DNA of 40,713 bases from GWF2-43-63 sp964559205 (GCA_964559205.1 CAZLHV010000004.1:1-40713), one strand, 5' to 3'; counted from the stretch's first letter, positions 31,322-40,713 are shown. Program-made: numbers and translations. The notes: generated by a model from the sequence alone, not told the origin.

Positions 31322-32722
31322 TTATTGCTTTAAAAATTGCCGACTCAGCAAACCATTGTCCCCTTTAATAGTCAGGAGATAGCATCCGGCCGGCAAAGCG
31401 CTGATGTCAATGCTTTTGTTGGCTGTGCCATGTAGCAGGATGCGGCCGTCGGTACTGTATATGCTGTAAGAATGGCCAAGTACTTGCTGAGGGCTGATGA
31501 AAAGCTTTTCTTGAGCTGGATTTGGCCAGATGTTGAGGGTGCTTGATGAAAGGTCATCATTAAGCCCGGCCGAAACCGGAATAATATCAAGGACAATGCC
31601 TTCGAGGACACCCATGGCGTAAGGGAAAGAAGGATCGGGAATGAGCCACCATCCGTCGTTTGAGCCGCCCCATCCAAAATTGATATGAAAATAGCCATCG
31701 CTGCGGTATCCGTCGACCACCACATTGTGTCCGACGCTCCAGGCCGAGTCGACGACGGCCAGATGGGCAGGATAGGCATTTTTCATATTCTGAATCAGGG
31801 AATAATACATTACAGAATCGGTGTTGGTGTGTAATGCTGCGGAAAGAAAACCAAAGCGGCCGTAGGCATCGAAGGCCTGATTTACACTGAAGGTGCCTGA
31901 TCCCTGCGAGGTGTAAACCTGAACGCAAGCGGTGCCACAGGCAAAGGTGAGCGCAGCAGCGGTTGCACCTGAGGCATCCATACCCTGAGCAAACAGAGCA
32001 TCGCATGAATCGAGCCATGTGTTGAGGTCAGGAAAGGACAGGAAGCCGTTGGCGGCAAAGTCATCATCGATGTGGTATTGACGACCGGCGTAATTGTGAT
32101 AATAGTCATCGCCATCATCGAATCGTGTGCCCTGTGTGGTTTTTAAGTAGTTGATGATCTGAGCCATTGCAGTCGCAGGACATCCCGTGTAGCTTCGCTG
32201 ACCTGTGACAGGATCGAGTGGACAAAACTGATTGTAAGGGGCCGATTGTGTCCAGTGTGTTTCGATCCAGCCCCCAGTGCTGGTGGTTCCATCGGCAGGC
32301 CATTGCTGCACTTTTGGCGAGCCGGATGTTGATTCCTTCAGACTGATCCATTCGTTTTGAATGAGAGCTTTTTGATGGGGGAGCAGGTTTTGTGAGCCTG
32401 CCAGCTGTTGGTGCAGCGAAGAGACAATCATTCGGCTGAAAGCAGGTTCGATGCGGTATTCCGATAGAAAAGAAAATGCCTGCACAGGTCTCACACTTTG
32501 GTTGGCAGCCACCACCACCCACGATGATTGTGAATTGGTGAATATGAATGCCAGTGTGTCGTCTGAATGCACCAGAATGTCGGCCTGAACCAATGTGCCG
32601 GTTGGCTGATTGCATTGAACAAAGAATCCGTGAGCTGTTTCATAAGCAAGGGACAGAGACACTTTCTGGGCATTGGTGGTTAGCGAGACCAGCAGCAGAA
32701 CGATTCCGAAAAATGCTTTCAT
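31322..32722 (-). CDS. C10 family cysteine peptidase (streptopain-like) with T9SS type A sorting domain
   Basis: 466 residues. Signal peptide about 1-19 (TTNAQK). Residues about 20-130 are a Spi/C10 propeptide-like region. The catalytic domain has YTGCPATAMAQIINYLK with Cys181 and SVGHNVVVDGY with His332, followed by HINFGWGGSNDGWW, the usual streptopain C-terminal signature (usually GCVATAMAQ; here Pro replaces Val). The tail from about 395 (LNIWPNPAQEKLFIS) to the end with GCYLLTI and RQFLKQ is a type A T9SS CTD, so it should be exported and probably anchored on the surface. No promoter box stands out near its start. It abuts the saccharopine gene at its 3' end. Confidence 0.94.
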   Translation of the reverse strand: MKAFFGIVLLLVSLTTNAQKVSLSLAYETAHGFFVQCNQPTGTLVQADILVHSDDTLAFIFTNSQSSWVVVAANQSVRPVQAFSFLSEYRIEPAFSRMIVSSLHQQLAGSQNLLPHQKALIQNEWISLKESTSGSPKVQQWPADGTTSTGGWIETHWTQSAPYNQFCPLDPVTGQRSYTGCPATAMAQIINYLKTTQGTRFDDGDDYYHNYAGRQYHIDDDFAANGFLSFPDLNTWLDSCDALFAQGMDASGATAAALTFACGTACVQVYTSQGSGTFSVNQAFDAYGRFGFLSAALHTNTDSVMYYSLIQNMKNAYPAHLAVVDSAWSVGHNVVVDGYRSDGYFHINFGWGGSNDGWWLIPDPSFPYAMGVLEGIVLDIIPVSAGLNDDLSSSTLNIWPNPAQEKLFISPQQVLGHSYSIYSTDGRILLHGTANKSIDISALPAGCYLLTIKGDNGLLSRQFLKQ

Positions 32723-32752
32723 GTGATAACTTTTTATATTACGTATGAGTTA

Positions 32753-32778
32753 GAAAAAAAAGCGCCTTTCGGCGCTTT
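32753..32778 (-). terminator. terminator of the propeller protein gene
   Basis: AAAGCGCC, loop TTTC, GGCGCTTT (plus-strand reading); on the minus strand the stem is followed by eight Ts. It lies just past the stop at 32784 and upstream of the peptidase gene start. Confidence 0.92.
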
Positions 32779-32783
32779 CAAAA

Positions 32784-34742
32784 TTATTCAACAATCAGTC
32801 TGATGGTTTCGGACTGAGTCATGTTGTGTTTTGTGAGGAAGTAGATGCCGGGCTCAAGCTCCGAAACATTCATTTCAAGCTGCATCACATTCGGAGCAAC
32901 GATCTGGTTAAGCACCACACGACCGGTTTGGTCTGACACTGTGACAAGTTGATCCTGCGTTGTTTTGTTGTCAAAGACTACATGAACAACATCGTTTGCA
33001 GGAACGGGATAGAGTTTGAACGAAGGGTTTTCGGAATCAGCTATACCTGTTCCGGTCATGGCTTTGAAAACCGGACGGATGAAACGGGCTGTATACACAC
33101 CGGAAATGCTCCATGTGGATGAGGATGAAGTGTAGTAGAAGTTGACATCGGGGGTGAACACGGACGATGATTGTGCCAGTCCAAGATCAGTATCAACATC
33201 CTTGTAGCAGCCAAACGCATATTCGCCGGCAGTGAGAGGCACGGGATTTAAGAAAGGCAGGTAGTATTGATTCACGGTTGAGTCGATGATTACCAAGTCG
33301 CCCAAAGCTGTCTGGGTCAAAGGTAATCCGGCGGTGATACCGTAGGCCACTGCATAGGTGCTGTCGCCTGTCTTCGGGGTTTCATAAACAATGATTACTC
33401 CTTTTAAGGTGTCGGGTGTAATCAGTTCGAACATCGAAGCCACATAGGACCAGGAGCCTGTGGCCAGAGTGTATGGGGTACCGGTGGCTACATTGTTGTC
33501 GCGGGCATATATCGAATCGGTCACTACAAAGTCAAAGCGCAGCGTGTCATTTTCAGGAGCTTCATCGATGTAGTCGCTGCTGGTTGAAAGAATCGCTTCG
33601 GCAGTATAGGTTCCCTGACCGTTGAAAGGGGTATAGGGATTGGTGGTGTTGGTGATCGTGGCTCCGCTTAATACGTCAACGGCAAAAATTTGATCGGAAC
33701 CTACCAGCGAACCATTGAAATAATAATTCAAGTCGATATATACAGTGTCGGCAGGATTGAGTCCAGTGTTGGTGAATGTCACATCGAATGTTTCGGCTGT
33801 AACCTGACGGACAGGAATTTGTGTGTAGCCCCTGGTGGGAACAATATTTTCACCGCTGATGTCGTCGGGTTGGTTGGCTGGGTCGAGTTCGATTGCAAAA
33901 ACCACGTTTGAAGGAGTTCCCTGAGCTACGCCAACGAATGATAATGTGCCAGCACTGATTTGATTGGTGATGCAGGCTCCACCGGCAAGACACGAACTGA
34001 GACCGTGTGCAGTTTGAAGGGGAGGGAACATGTCGTAGGTTAATGCAGAAGGTAAACCTGTAGTGAGTTGAATAGCTGTTATTTGGGTATTGTTGGTTCC
34101 TCCCTGATGAAAAACCCAAAGATAAGGGCCTCCGCTTGAGATTCGATCGACAGCAGCACCATACATTCCGGTGAGGGTATGCGTAGCTGCAGGAATGGTT
34201 GTCAGCACAGCTCCACTCATTGAAATGGCATCGATGTCGGTGTTGAAGTTTCCGGTCCAGAAGCCGCCGGCTCCACCATCGAGTGTGGCATCGTAAGTGA
34301 GAAAACGACTGGGATTGACTGAAGCACTGGTGATGTGCGGAGGAGCCAGAGTTTTGGTGACCGGGTCGACCCGATAAATGGTGTTGGTGTTGGTGGCCAT
34401 GTAGAGGTACGTACCGTTGGTGGTGATGGCGCGAACCCCCGTGAGGCCTGCTACCAGAAATTTTTCGATCATGGTGCCGCTGTTATCAAAGCGGATGAGG
34501 GTGTCGGTTTGCCATTTGGAAACCCAGAATTCGTTGTTGAAAAACACCACCCCGGCCATACCGGTTGAGCCTCCGGCACTTAGAGTAGAATTGAACGACG
34601 TCTGAAGATCCCATTGGGCTTTGCTTTGGGGCGAAGTTCCGAGATTGGCTTCATTTTGAGTAATGCCTGTGAACATATCAGCCTGAGCGTGTACAAAAAG
34701 TCCGCACGCTGACATCAAAATGAACAAAAATAGGTGTTTCAT
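32784..34742 (-). CDS. secreted beta-propeller-like protein with T9SS type A sorting domain
   Basis: 652 residues. Signal peptide MKHLFLFILMSACGLFVHAQ. Residues about 45-300 contain repeating blades (FFNNEFWVSKWQTDTLIRFD, GVRAITTNGTYLYMATNTNTIYRV, GGAGGFWTGNFNTDIDAIS, GPYLWVFHQGG), a pattern of six or seven-bladed propellers. A CARDB-like segment follows (about 335-420: FDVTFTNTGLNPADTVYIDLNYY), then a jelly-roll-like block (about 430-570). The C-terminal 75 residues start FKLYPVPANDVVHVVF and end YFLTKHNMTQSETIRLIVE, a type A T9SS CTD. Start 34742 is fixed by the signal peptide and the promoter box at 34756-34763; an upstream ATG (34868) would bury the signal. Function unknown; surface or secreted. 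Confidence 0.88.
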   Translation of the reverse strand: MKHLFLFILMSACGLFVHAQADMFTGITQNEANLGTSPQSKAQWDLQTSFNSTLSAGGSTGMAGVVFFNNEFWVSKWQTDTLIRFDNSGTMIEKFLVAGLTGVRAITTNGTYLYMATNTNTIYRVDPVTKTLAPPHITSASVNPSRFLTYDATLDGGAGGFWTGNFNTDIDAISMSGAVLTTIPAATHTLTGMYGAAVDRISSGGPYLWVFHQGGTNNTQITAIQLTTGLPSALTYDMFPPLQTAHGLSSCLAGGACITNQISAGTLSFVGVAQGTPSNVVFAIELDPANQPDDISGENIVPTRGYTQIPVRQVTAETFDVTFTNTGLNPADTVYIDLNYYFNGSLVGSDQIFAVDVLSGATITNTTNPYTPFNGQGTYTAEAILSTSSDYIDEAPENDTLRFDFVVTDSIYARDNNVATGTPYTLATGSWSYVASMFELITPDTLKGVIIVYETPKTGDSTYAVAYGITAGLPLTQTALGDLVIIDSTVNQYYLPFLNPVPLTAGEYAFGCYKDVDTDLGLAQSSSVFTPDVNFYYTSSSSTWSISGVYTARFIRPVFKAMTGTGIADSENPSFKLYPVPANDVVHVVFDNKTTQDQLVTVSDQTGRVVLNQIVAPNVMQLEMNVSELEPGIYFLTKHNMTQSETIRLIVE

Positions 34743-34755
34743 GCTGTTTTTTTTG

Positions 34756-34763
34756 CAAAAATA
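34756..34763 (-). promoter_or_regulatory. -7 promoter element of the propeller protein gene
   Basis: TATTTTTG on the minus strand, 13 bases before ATG 34742. Confidence 0.55.
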
Positions 34764-34764
34764 G

Positions 34765-35314
34765 CGAAAATAAATGGAAGTATGTAGAAAATCAAAATAG
34801 ATGGTGCTGAACACAGCCTCGGGAAGTGATTCCGAAGATATTGTTAAGGCGGGTTGGCGAGTTCTCATACAATTTCATGGGTAATTGAGCTCATTCATTG
34901 TTTGCATATCTGTAAAATTTCTTTTATGATGAAAGAGACCATGACGTTTCCTGCTGCACATATGATAATGGAAAAGAAAACTCAATAACCAGATTCATTT
35001 ACATTTGATTATTGGACAAAAATTGGGAAATGGTTGGATCAGTTTTAATGAGTTAAAATGTGATAAGTTTGAGAAGTTTCCAATGAAATGCCTTTCTTTA
35101 GGTGCCTTGTGATCCGTACAAGCAAAAACACTGGTATTGTTATATAGGCCGAAGTCGGAATAGCGTGCATGATAATGAGTAGAACGCTTTTGCTGGAGTT
35201 TTGAGAATAACAGCAAGGATAAATGGTTTTTTGCCTGACTGTCAGTAATTTATTTTCTTTGGTCATACAACCTCTGATAAAATATGGTGTCAAAAGAAAA
35301 GTTATCCGCACCCC
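34765..35314. other. intergenic stretch between divergent surface-protein genes
   Basis: About 550 AT-rich bases. It should hold the promoter of the SprB-like gene, but no exact TAnnTTTG stands close to ATG 35315 (nearest is TATTTTCTTTG near 35251). A short perfect dyad CTGAC-T-GTCAG lies at 35235-35245. A minus-strand 88-codon ORF (35045-35311) looks spurious. Confidence 0.5.
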
Positions 35315-38300
35315 ATGAAAATAATTTTACCGTTCCTGATGCTAATGGGCTCAGTATTGGGCATCTATGCACAGATTACAGTCAACACCACCCCCACAGC
35401 ACAGCAGTTGGCCGAGTTGCTTGCTGGCAGCAATCTGGTGGTCAGTAATGCCACGTTAACAGGATCGAATCTTGCCCGCGGCAGTTTTGCGAATGGAAAT
35501 ACAACATTAGGCATGACTTCGGGGGTTATTTTGTCAACCGGCCGGGTATCGACAGCTCCGGGTCCGAATGCGGCAGGAAACACTTCGAACAATCTCGGGA
35601 CAGCCGGAACGGCTCAAATGACCACTTTGGCCGGAGCTCAGTCGTATGATGCCATGACATTGGAGTTTGATTTCACGGTGCAATCCGATTTCATTCAGTT
35701 TAATTACATTTTCGCATCGGAAGAGTATCCTGAATATGCGCCACCTAACAATTCGTCGTACAACGATGTATTTGCATTTTTCATTTCAGGGCCGGGCATT
35801 ACAGGAGAAGAAAACATTGCATTGATCCCCAATACGAGTACGGCTGTGGCGATCAACAACATCAATGCGGTAACAAATAATCAGTTCTATGTTGACAACA
35901 GCGGCGGACAGGAAGTATCGTTTGATGCTTTCACCACGTTGCTCACTGCACGGCGTGACGGACTGACGCCATGTTCGACCTATCACCTTAAGCTGGTGAT
36001 TGCCGACGCCGGGGATGCCCAGTATAACTCTGCGGTTTTGCTGCAGGAAAATAGTCTCATTCAGGGAATTGTCGATGTAAATACCAATACGATAAACTCC
36101 GACAATATTGCGCTGGAGGGCTGTATCGAGGCCAGTTTCACATTTTCGCTCGATCAGCCGTCGGCTACTGACAAAACCATTAACTATCAGATTGCAGGTA
36201 CTGCAACCAACGGAGTCGATTACAGTCCCATTGCCAGCAGTTTAACCATTCCTGCGGGTCAGACACAGGCTCAGGTGTTTATTCATGCGGTTTCGGATGG
36301 TCTTGTTGAAGGTCAGGAAACGATATTAATTATTTACAAGCCTGAAATTTGCAGTGACTGGGATACAGCCTTCTTATACATCAATGATGCACAGCCTATC
36401 ACATATACACTAAGTGGAACCAATCTCGACTGTTTCAGCGATCAGTCGGGCGAGATCCTGATCAATGCCAGCGGGGGTTTTCCGCCCTACACCTATCATG
36501 TGAAAGATCAGGGAGGCCAAACTACTCCATACACCACAAATCCGGTGACGGGTCTAGATGCGGGTCAGTATGTGGTCTATGTATATGATTCGTATGGTTG
36601 CAAAGCCGAAGCCTTGGTGATCGGGGGCTTGTTCAACGCGGGTACAACCTTTCTACCAGATGGCTCAGGAGCCATGTATACCTCGACACTGCCCATCAGT
36701 GGCTTTAATCCCGGTCAGACACTTAATTCGCTGAGTGAATTGCAGAATATTTGTCTGAACATGGAGCACAGTTATATGGGCGATTTGTCGATGACTCTCA
36801 TTGCGCCGGGCGGACAAAGTGTAGTGTTGAAGAGTGCCTATCAGGGCGGGTCAACCGATTTGGGTGAACCCATTGCCACGGGCCCGGTTGACGGTTCGGC
36901 CAGTTCAACACTAACGGACCCGGGCATAGGTTATGACTACTGCTTCAATTCGAATCCCATGTATGGAACGATGGGTTCGACGGCCTACACCTTTCAGCGC
37001 AATTACACCGATTTGCAAGGACATACCTATACCGATTACTATTTGCCGGGTGGATCATACGCACCCGAAGGGAGTTTGAGCAATTTGATCGGCACGCCTT
37101 TGAATGGGAACTGGGTGATTCAAGTCATCGATCACATGTACCTTGATAACGGGTACATCTTTAACTGGAGCATTAGTTTTGTCGGCAATCTTCCTGATAC
37201 CACAGTGATTCTGACCGAGCCTGATCCCATCGATGTGAGTCATTTCATCACGCAGGCCACCTGCGGATCTTCAAACGGGGCTATTAATGTGTCGGTGACG
37301 GGTGATTTTCCACCCTTCGCTTATTTGTGGAGTACCGGGGCTACAACAGAGGACATCGCCGGGCTTGCGGCAGGTGTGTATACACTCACGGTTAGTGACA
37401 ATCATGGATGTCAGGATTCGACTTCCTTTGCGGTGAGCAATTCCGGCTCGATGTCTGTTTCGTCAGTAATCACTCCGGTGTATTGTTCGGGATCGAACAG
37501 CGGGGCCATCGATATTCAGGCAAACGGTGGAACGCCCGGATATTCATATTTGTGGAGCAATGCTGCAACGACTGAAGACATTTCAGGTTTGTCACCCGGC
37601 ACGTACACGGTGACCATCACCGATGCAGGCGGCTGTCAACTAATCAGATTGTTTGAAGTCATCGAGAATGCACCGGTTCAGATTTCGCTGGTTTCGTCAT
37701 CCAATGAGTTTTGTTCAACTGCAAATGGCAGCCTGAGTGTTCTGGCGTCAGGTGGAAGCGGGTCGTATGGCTATATATGGAGCAACGGGGCCACTACATC
37801 GGCCATTGGTTCACTGAGCACCGGAACATATTCCTTAACGGTAACCGATGCATATGGTTGCACAGCAACCGGTTCGTGGTTTGTGTCGAACGATGTGAGT
37901 AATTGTGCAGCCTATTGCTATTTGGATATTGTGCAGAACAGTGTGACAAATGATGCTTGCGGGCAGGGGAGCGGCAGCATCGATATTTCTGTCAGTCAGG
38001 CGGTTTGGCCTTATATTGTGCAATGGTCCAACGGGTCGTCGCTTGAAGACATTGGAGGACTGACTCAGGGAACATATTCGGTCACCGTGACCGACGCCAA
38101 CCAGTGTGTGAAAACTGCTTCGTTTGTTGTATTAAACAATACCGGATCATTAACGCTACAGGTGAATGCATTAAATAATGAAACCTGTGGTACTCAAAAC
38201 GGCAGCATCGATATTTCAGTGAGTGGCGGAGCCATGCCCTATGCTTATCAGTGGAGCAATGCAACTTTTTCTGAAGATGTGAGTTCATTACCTGCCGGCA

Positions 38301-40713
38301 GTCACACAGTTACAGTAACTGATGCATCTTCCTGTGTCCTGATTCAGTCTTTTACGATCCAGAACGATGCCGGTGACCTGCAGGCAAGCGCCATACTGAC
38401 CCATGCATCGTGTGGAGCATCCAACGGTGCCATCACACAGAATGTGACCGGTGGCTTTGGTAATAAAACATTTCTCTGGAGTACAGGTTCAACCACACAA
38501 TCGCTGAGCAGCATTCCTGCCGGAACCTACACATGCACTATCAGTGATGCCGGAGGCTGCAGTCTGGTGAAAACATACAACCTGTCTAATCTGTCGGGAC
38601 CGGTGAGCATCACCGACGTAGACGTGACGAACGAGATTTGCGGAAATCAAAATGGAGCAATCAACCTTACGTGCAGCGGAACTGGTCTGAGTTATCTATG
38701 GAGCAACGGTGCGGTTACCGAGGATATTTCAGCACTTCATGCAGGTACTTATAATTGTACAGTGAGCAACAGTGGAGGTTGTATAGCTACCACTGGCCCG
38801 GTTCATTTGTTCAACAGTGCAGGAACATTAATTGTTCAGACGGGAACAGCAGGCGATGAGGTGTGCGGAAACGGTCTTGGGTACATTAACATAGATGTTA
38901 CCGGAGGCACTTCGCCAATAAGTTATTTTTGGTCGAACGGTTCTGTACAGCAGGATATTTATTCGCTTCATGCGGGCACATATACGCTTACCATCACCGA
39001 TGCCGATGGTTGTGAACTCGTTTATCAGGAATCAGTTTCAAATCAGGCGGGTACACTTTCAATTCCGAATGCGGTAATCAGCGATGAAACCTGTGGAAAT
39101 GCCAATGGATCCATCGACCTTTATGTCACTGGCGGTGTGGGTACAATTGACTATCTCTGGAGCAACAGCGCGACGAGCCAGGATCTGAGCGGATTGCAGG
39201 CAGGCGTATATGGGGTGACTGTGAGCGATGCGGCTGGTTGTCAGCAGATTCATTCGGCCACTGTGCAGAATCTTGCCAATAACATTTCGGCTCAATGGCA
39301 GGTCACCAATGAAGTTTGTGGTGATGGAACCGGATCCATCGATCTTCAGGTTTCTGGAGGCAACGGCGCTTTAACTTATACATGGAGCAATGCGTCTACC
39401 ACTCAGGATATTGGAGGTTTAAACCAGGGCACCTATATTTGTACGATTAGTGATCAGACCGCCTGTGATTATATTGCCGGTCCCGTGATGGTGGGCAATT
39501 ATGCAGGTGGCATGACCGTGTCTGCTCAGGTCAACGATGAGATTTGTGCGCAATTGAATGGAGCGGTGACGCTGTCTGTAAGTGGCGGCGTGAGCCCTTA
39601 TGCCTTTGAATGGAGCAATGCCGCAACCACGCAAGGTATTTCAGGGTTAAGTGCCGGCGTTTACTACTATACAGTGACTTCGGCTGGCGGGTGTAGTGTG
39701 ACGGGTTCGGCTCAGGTGAATGCTGCATCAGGTACGCTGTCGCTGGGTTATCAGGTCAGCGATGAAGTTTGCAACAGCAACACCGGAGCCATCAATCTTT
39801 CGGTGAGCGGTGGAACTGGACCATACACGTATTTGTGGAATGATGCGCAAACGATTGAGGACCGGACTTCGCTGTCAGCAGGTGATTATTATTGCACGGT
39901 GACCGATGCATCGGGCTGTGAAATAGTATCGCCGGTGCTGACCGTATCTGATCAGCCCGGAACCCTTATCGAAACAGGGTTTGTGGTTGTGAATGAAGTG
40001 TGCAATCAGAACAATGGGCGAATCAATCTCTCGGTGAGCGGTGGGGCTGTCCCATATTTGTTTACTTGGAGCAACGGCGCGCACACTGAGGATTTGATCG
40101 GGCTGACTGCAGGAATTTATTCGGTTACAGTGACGGATGCTTCAGGTTGCTCGCTGATTACTCAGGGAGTGGTTATCGATGACAACGGTGCATTTGGTAT
40201 CACTGACGAGACCATCATCGATGAGCATTGCAATTCCACAGACGGTTCTGTAGATATTTCGGTGGCCGGGGGCACCATCCCATACACCTATGTTTGGAGC
40301 AATGGAGCAACGACTCAGGATATTTCAGCGCTTCAAGCCGGTGTATATCAGGTTTTTGTAAGCGATAATGGCGGATGCACCGATCAGGGTACATATACCG
40401 TAATCAATCAGGGTTCTGATCTTCAAATTGCATCGGCAAGTATCACACCTGCAGTATGTGCATCGGCAAATGGAGAAATAAATATCACAGTATCGGGAGG
40501 CTTGCCTCCATATACATTTGACTGGAGCAATGGTTCTCATAGCCAGAGCAATACAGGAATTGGTTCCGGACTATACAGTCTGACCATTACAGATGCTTCG
40601 GGTTGTCAGGCAAGCGGTTCGTGGACAGTGGCACATTCGTCCGGAACGTTATCGGCATCGGTGTTAACTCAGGATGAGTATTGCGGCGATGCTTCAGGAT
40701 CTGTGCTTGTGAA
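35315..40713 (+). CDS. giant SprB-repeat surface protein, choice-of-anchor L domain (3' end outside window)
   Basis: At least 1799 residues, open to the window edge. Signal peptide about 1-20 (ending IYAQ). Residues 20-265: choice-of-anchor L domain (GVILSTGRVS, FNYIFASEEYPEY, NDVFAFFISGPG, TYHLKLVIADAGDAQYNSAVLLQ). 265-360: Calx-beta-like (TINYQIAGTATNGVDYSP, SDGLVEGQETILIIY). 361-440: a SprB repeat. 440-625: proprotein-convertase P-domain (SYMGDLSMTLIAPGGQS, GNWVIQVIDH). From about 645 on: fifteen full and one partial SprB repeats of 74-82 residues. SprB of Flavobacterium is a T9SS-exported mobile adhesin for gliding; this one is a similar surface filament or adhesin. No other gliding gene is in the window. 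The CTD is not visible. Confidence 0.93.
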   Translation, partial: MKIILPFLMLMGSVLGIYAQITVNTTPTAQQLAELLAGSNLVVSNATLTGSNLARGSFANGNTTLGMTSGVILSTGRVSTAPGPNAAGNTSNNLGTAGTAQMTTLAGAQSYDAMTLEFDFTVQSDFIQFNYIFASEEYPEYAPPNNSSYNDVFAFFISGPGITGEENIALIPNTSTAVAINNINAVTNNQFYVDNSGGQEVSFDAFTTLLTARRDGLTPCSTYHLKLVIADAGDAQYNSAVLLQENSLIQGIVDVNTNTINSDNIALEGCIEASFTFSLDQPSATDKTINYQIAGTATNGVDYSPIASSLTIPAGQTQAQVFIHAVSDGLVEGQETILIIYKPEICSDWDTAFLYINDAQPITYTLSGTNLDCFSDQSGEILINASGGFPPYTYHVKDQGGQTTPYTTNPVTGLDAGQYVVYVYDSYGCKAEALVIGGLFNAGTTFLPDGSGAMYTSTLPISGFNPGQTLNSLSELQNICLNMEHSYMGDLSMTLIAPGGQSVVLKSAYQGGSTDLGEPIATGPVDGSASSTLTDPGIGYDYCFNSNPMYGTMGSTAYTFQRNYTDLQGHTYTDYYLPGGSYAPEGSLSNLIGTPLNGNWVIQVIDHMYLDNGYIFNWSISFVGNLPDTTVILTEPDPIDVSHFITQATCGSSNGAINVSVTGDFPPFAYLWSTGATTEDIAGLAAGVYTLTVSDNHGCQDSTSFAVSNSGSMSVSSVITPVYCSGSNSGAIDIQANGGTPGYSYLWSNAATTEDISGLSPGTYTVTITDAGGCQLIRLFEVIENAPVQISLVSSSNEFCSTANGSLSVLASGGSGSYGYIWSNGATTSAIGSLSTGTYSLTVTDAYGCTATGSWFVSNDVSNCAAYCYLDIVQNSVTNDACGQGSGSIDISVSQAVWPYIVQWSNGSSLEDIGGLTQGTYSVTVTDANQCVKTASFVVLNNTGSLTLQVNALNNETCGTQNGSIDISVSGGAMPYAYQWSNATFSEDVSSLPAGSHTVTVTDASSCVLIQSFTIQNDAGDLQASAILTHASCGASNGAITQNVTGGFGNKTFLWSTGSTTQSLSSIPAGTYTCTISDAGGCSLVKTYNLSNLSGPVSITDVDVTNEICGNQNGAINLTCSGTGLSYLWSNGAVTEDISALHAGTYNCTVSNSGGCIATTGPVHLFNSAGTLIVQTGTAGDEVCGNGLGYINIDVTGGTSPISYFWSNGSVQQDIYSLHAGTYTLTITDADGCELVYQESVSNQAGTLSIPNAVISDETCGNANGSIDLYVTGGVGTIDYLWSNSATSQDLSGLQAGVYGVTVSDAAGCQQIHSATVQNLANNISAQWQVTNEVCGDGTGSIDLQVSGGNGALTYTWSNASTTQDIGGLNQGTYICTISDQTACDYIAGPVMVGNYAGGMTVSAQVNDEICAQLNGAVTLSVSGGVSPYAFEWSNAATTQGISGLSAGVYYYTVTSAGGCSVTGSAQVNAASGTLSLGYQVSDEVCNSNTGAINLSVSGGTGPYTYLWNDAQTIEDRTSLSAGDYYCTVTDASGCEIVSPVLTVSDQPGTLIETGFVVVNEVCNQNNGRINLSVSGGAVPYLFTWSNGAHTEDLIGLTAGIYSVTVTDASGCSLITQGVVIDDNGAFGITDETIIDEHCNSTDGSVDISVAGGTIPYTYVWSNGATTQDISALQAGVYQVFVSDNGGCTDQGTYTVINQGSDLQIASASITPAVCASANGEINITVSGGLPPYTFDWSNGSHSQSNTGIGSGLYSLTITDASGCQASGSWTVAHSSGTLSASVLTQDEYCGDASGSVLV
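37241..40713 (+). repeat. tandem SprB repeats (15 full, 1 partial)
   Basis: The WSN/WST tryptophan codons lie at 37328, 37553, 37778, 38024, 38252, 38477, 38699, 38930, 39158, 39383, 39611, 39836, 40067, 40295 and 40523. Spacing is 222-231 bases except one of 246. Each unit runs Cys-Gly-x-x-x-Gly-x-Ile, then W-S-N-G-A-T-T-x-D-I, G-x-Y-x-V-T-V-T-D-A-x-G-Cys. Every full unit keeps two Cys. Repeat 4 carries an extra CAAYC insertion. Confidence 0.95.

Noticed and set aside
35045..35311. 88-codon minus-strand ORF in the gap upstream of the SprB-like gene
   Set aside because: No recognisable motif, odd composition, no promoter or neighbour support, and it lies in an AT-rich spacer that must also hold the adhesin promoter.
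37241..40713. CRISPR array or DNA-level satellite
   Set aside because: The 228-base periodicity is coding and diverged at DNA level; it follows SprB protein repeats in one open frame.
1..40713. Mobile elements, toxin-antitoxin pairs, known defence systems, tRNA or rRNA genes
   Set aside because: I looked for transposase and integrase motifs, nuclease/helicase defence modules, paired small ORFs of toxin type and cloverleaf patterns and saw none I could support.

Overview
The window comes from a member of the Bacteroidota. It carries promoters with the TAnnTTTG -7 element and almost no Shine-Dalgarno sites. It also carries type IX secretion (T9SS) cargo domains, a split transketolase, a PadR/PspC pair and a C10 (streptopain-like) peptidase. 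An aldehyde:ferredoxin oxidoreductase C-terminus at the left edge fits an anaerobic or fermentative lifestyle. Two runs of exactly ten Ns (2184-2193, 15816-15825) show a scaffolded draft or metagenome assembly. Most of the window looks like ordinary chromosome; I see no insertion sequence, prophage, CRISPR array, rRNA or tRNA.

Layout. 1-4.6 kb: AOR C-terminus, a 28-residue membrane peptide gene, padR-pspC, a metallo-hydrolase and two lipoproteins. 4.7-8.6 kb: dnaK, then a sugar aminotransferase overlapping a sugar-1-phosphate transferase. 8.6-14.6 kb (minus): a 54-residue lipoprotein and a secreted protein, then a tight five-gene unit: transketolase N half, a von Willebrand A protein, transketolase C half, an ECF sigma factor, and a membrane protein with an anti-sigma-like N-terminus and a T9SS type B C-terminal domain. 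14.8-16.9 kb (plus): three overlapping genes (LMW phosphotyrosine phosphatase, threonine dehydratase/serine racemase-like enzyme, RsmI-like methyltransferase). 17.0-23.7 kb (minus): tpiA, prmA, a 1510-residue secreted protein of unknown function, and slyD. 23.8-28.4 kb: a GT2 glycosyltransferase, a second 28-residue peptide gene, and sufS-sufE-DUF59 followed by a GT-C-like membrane protein. 28.5-31.3 kb (plus): two small envelope proteins, a DUF6580 transporter-like protein and a saccharopine dehydrogenase homologue. 31.3-40.7 kb: a C10 peptidase and a beta-propeller-like protein, both with T9SS type A tails, and a giant SprB-repeat surface protein that runs off the right edge.

The most interesting points are these. 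First, the sigma-factor/T9SS-domain membrane protein pair, which could be a secretion-linked signalling module. Second, two unlinked but clearly related 28-residue membrane peptides. Third, a dyad operator beside a near-leaderless padR promoter. Fourth, repeated fusion of a terminator with the next promoter. Fifth, an uncharacterised 1510-residue protein locked between housekeeping genes. Function calls rest on motifs read by eye; no database search was run.
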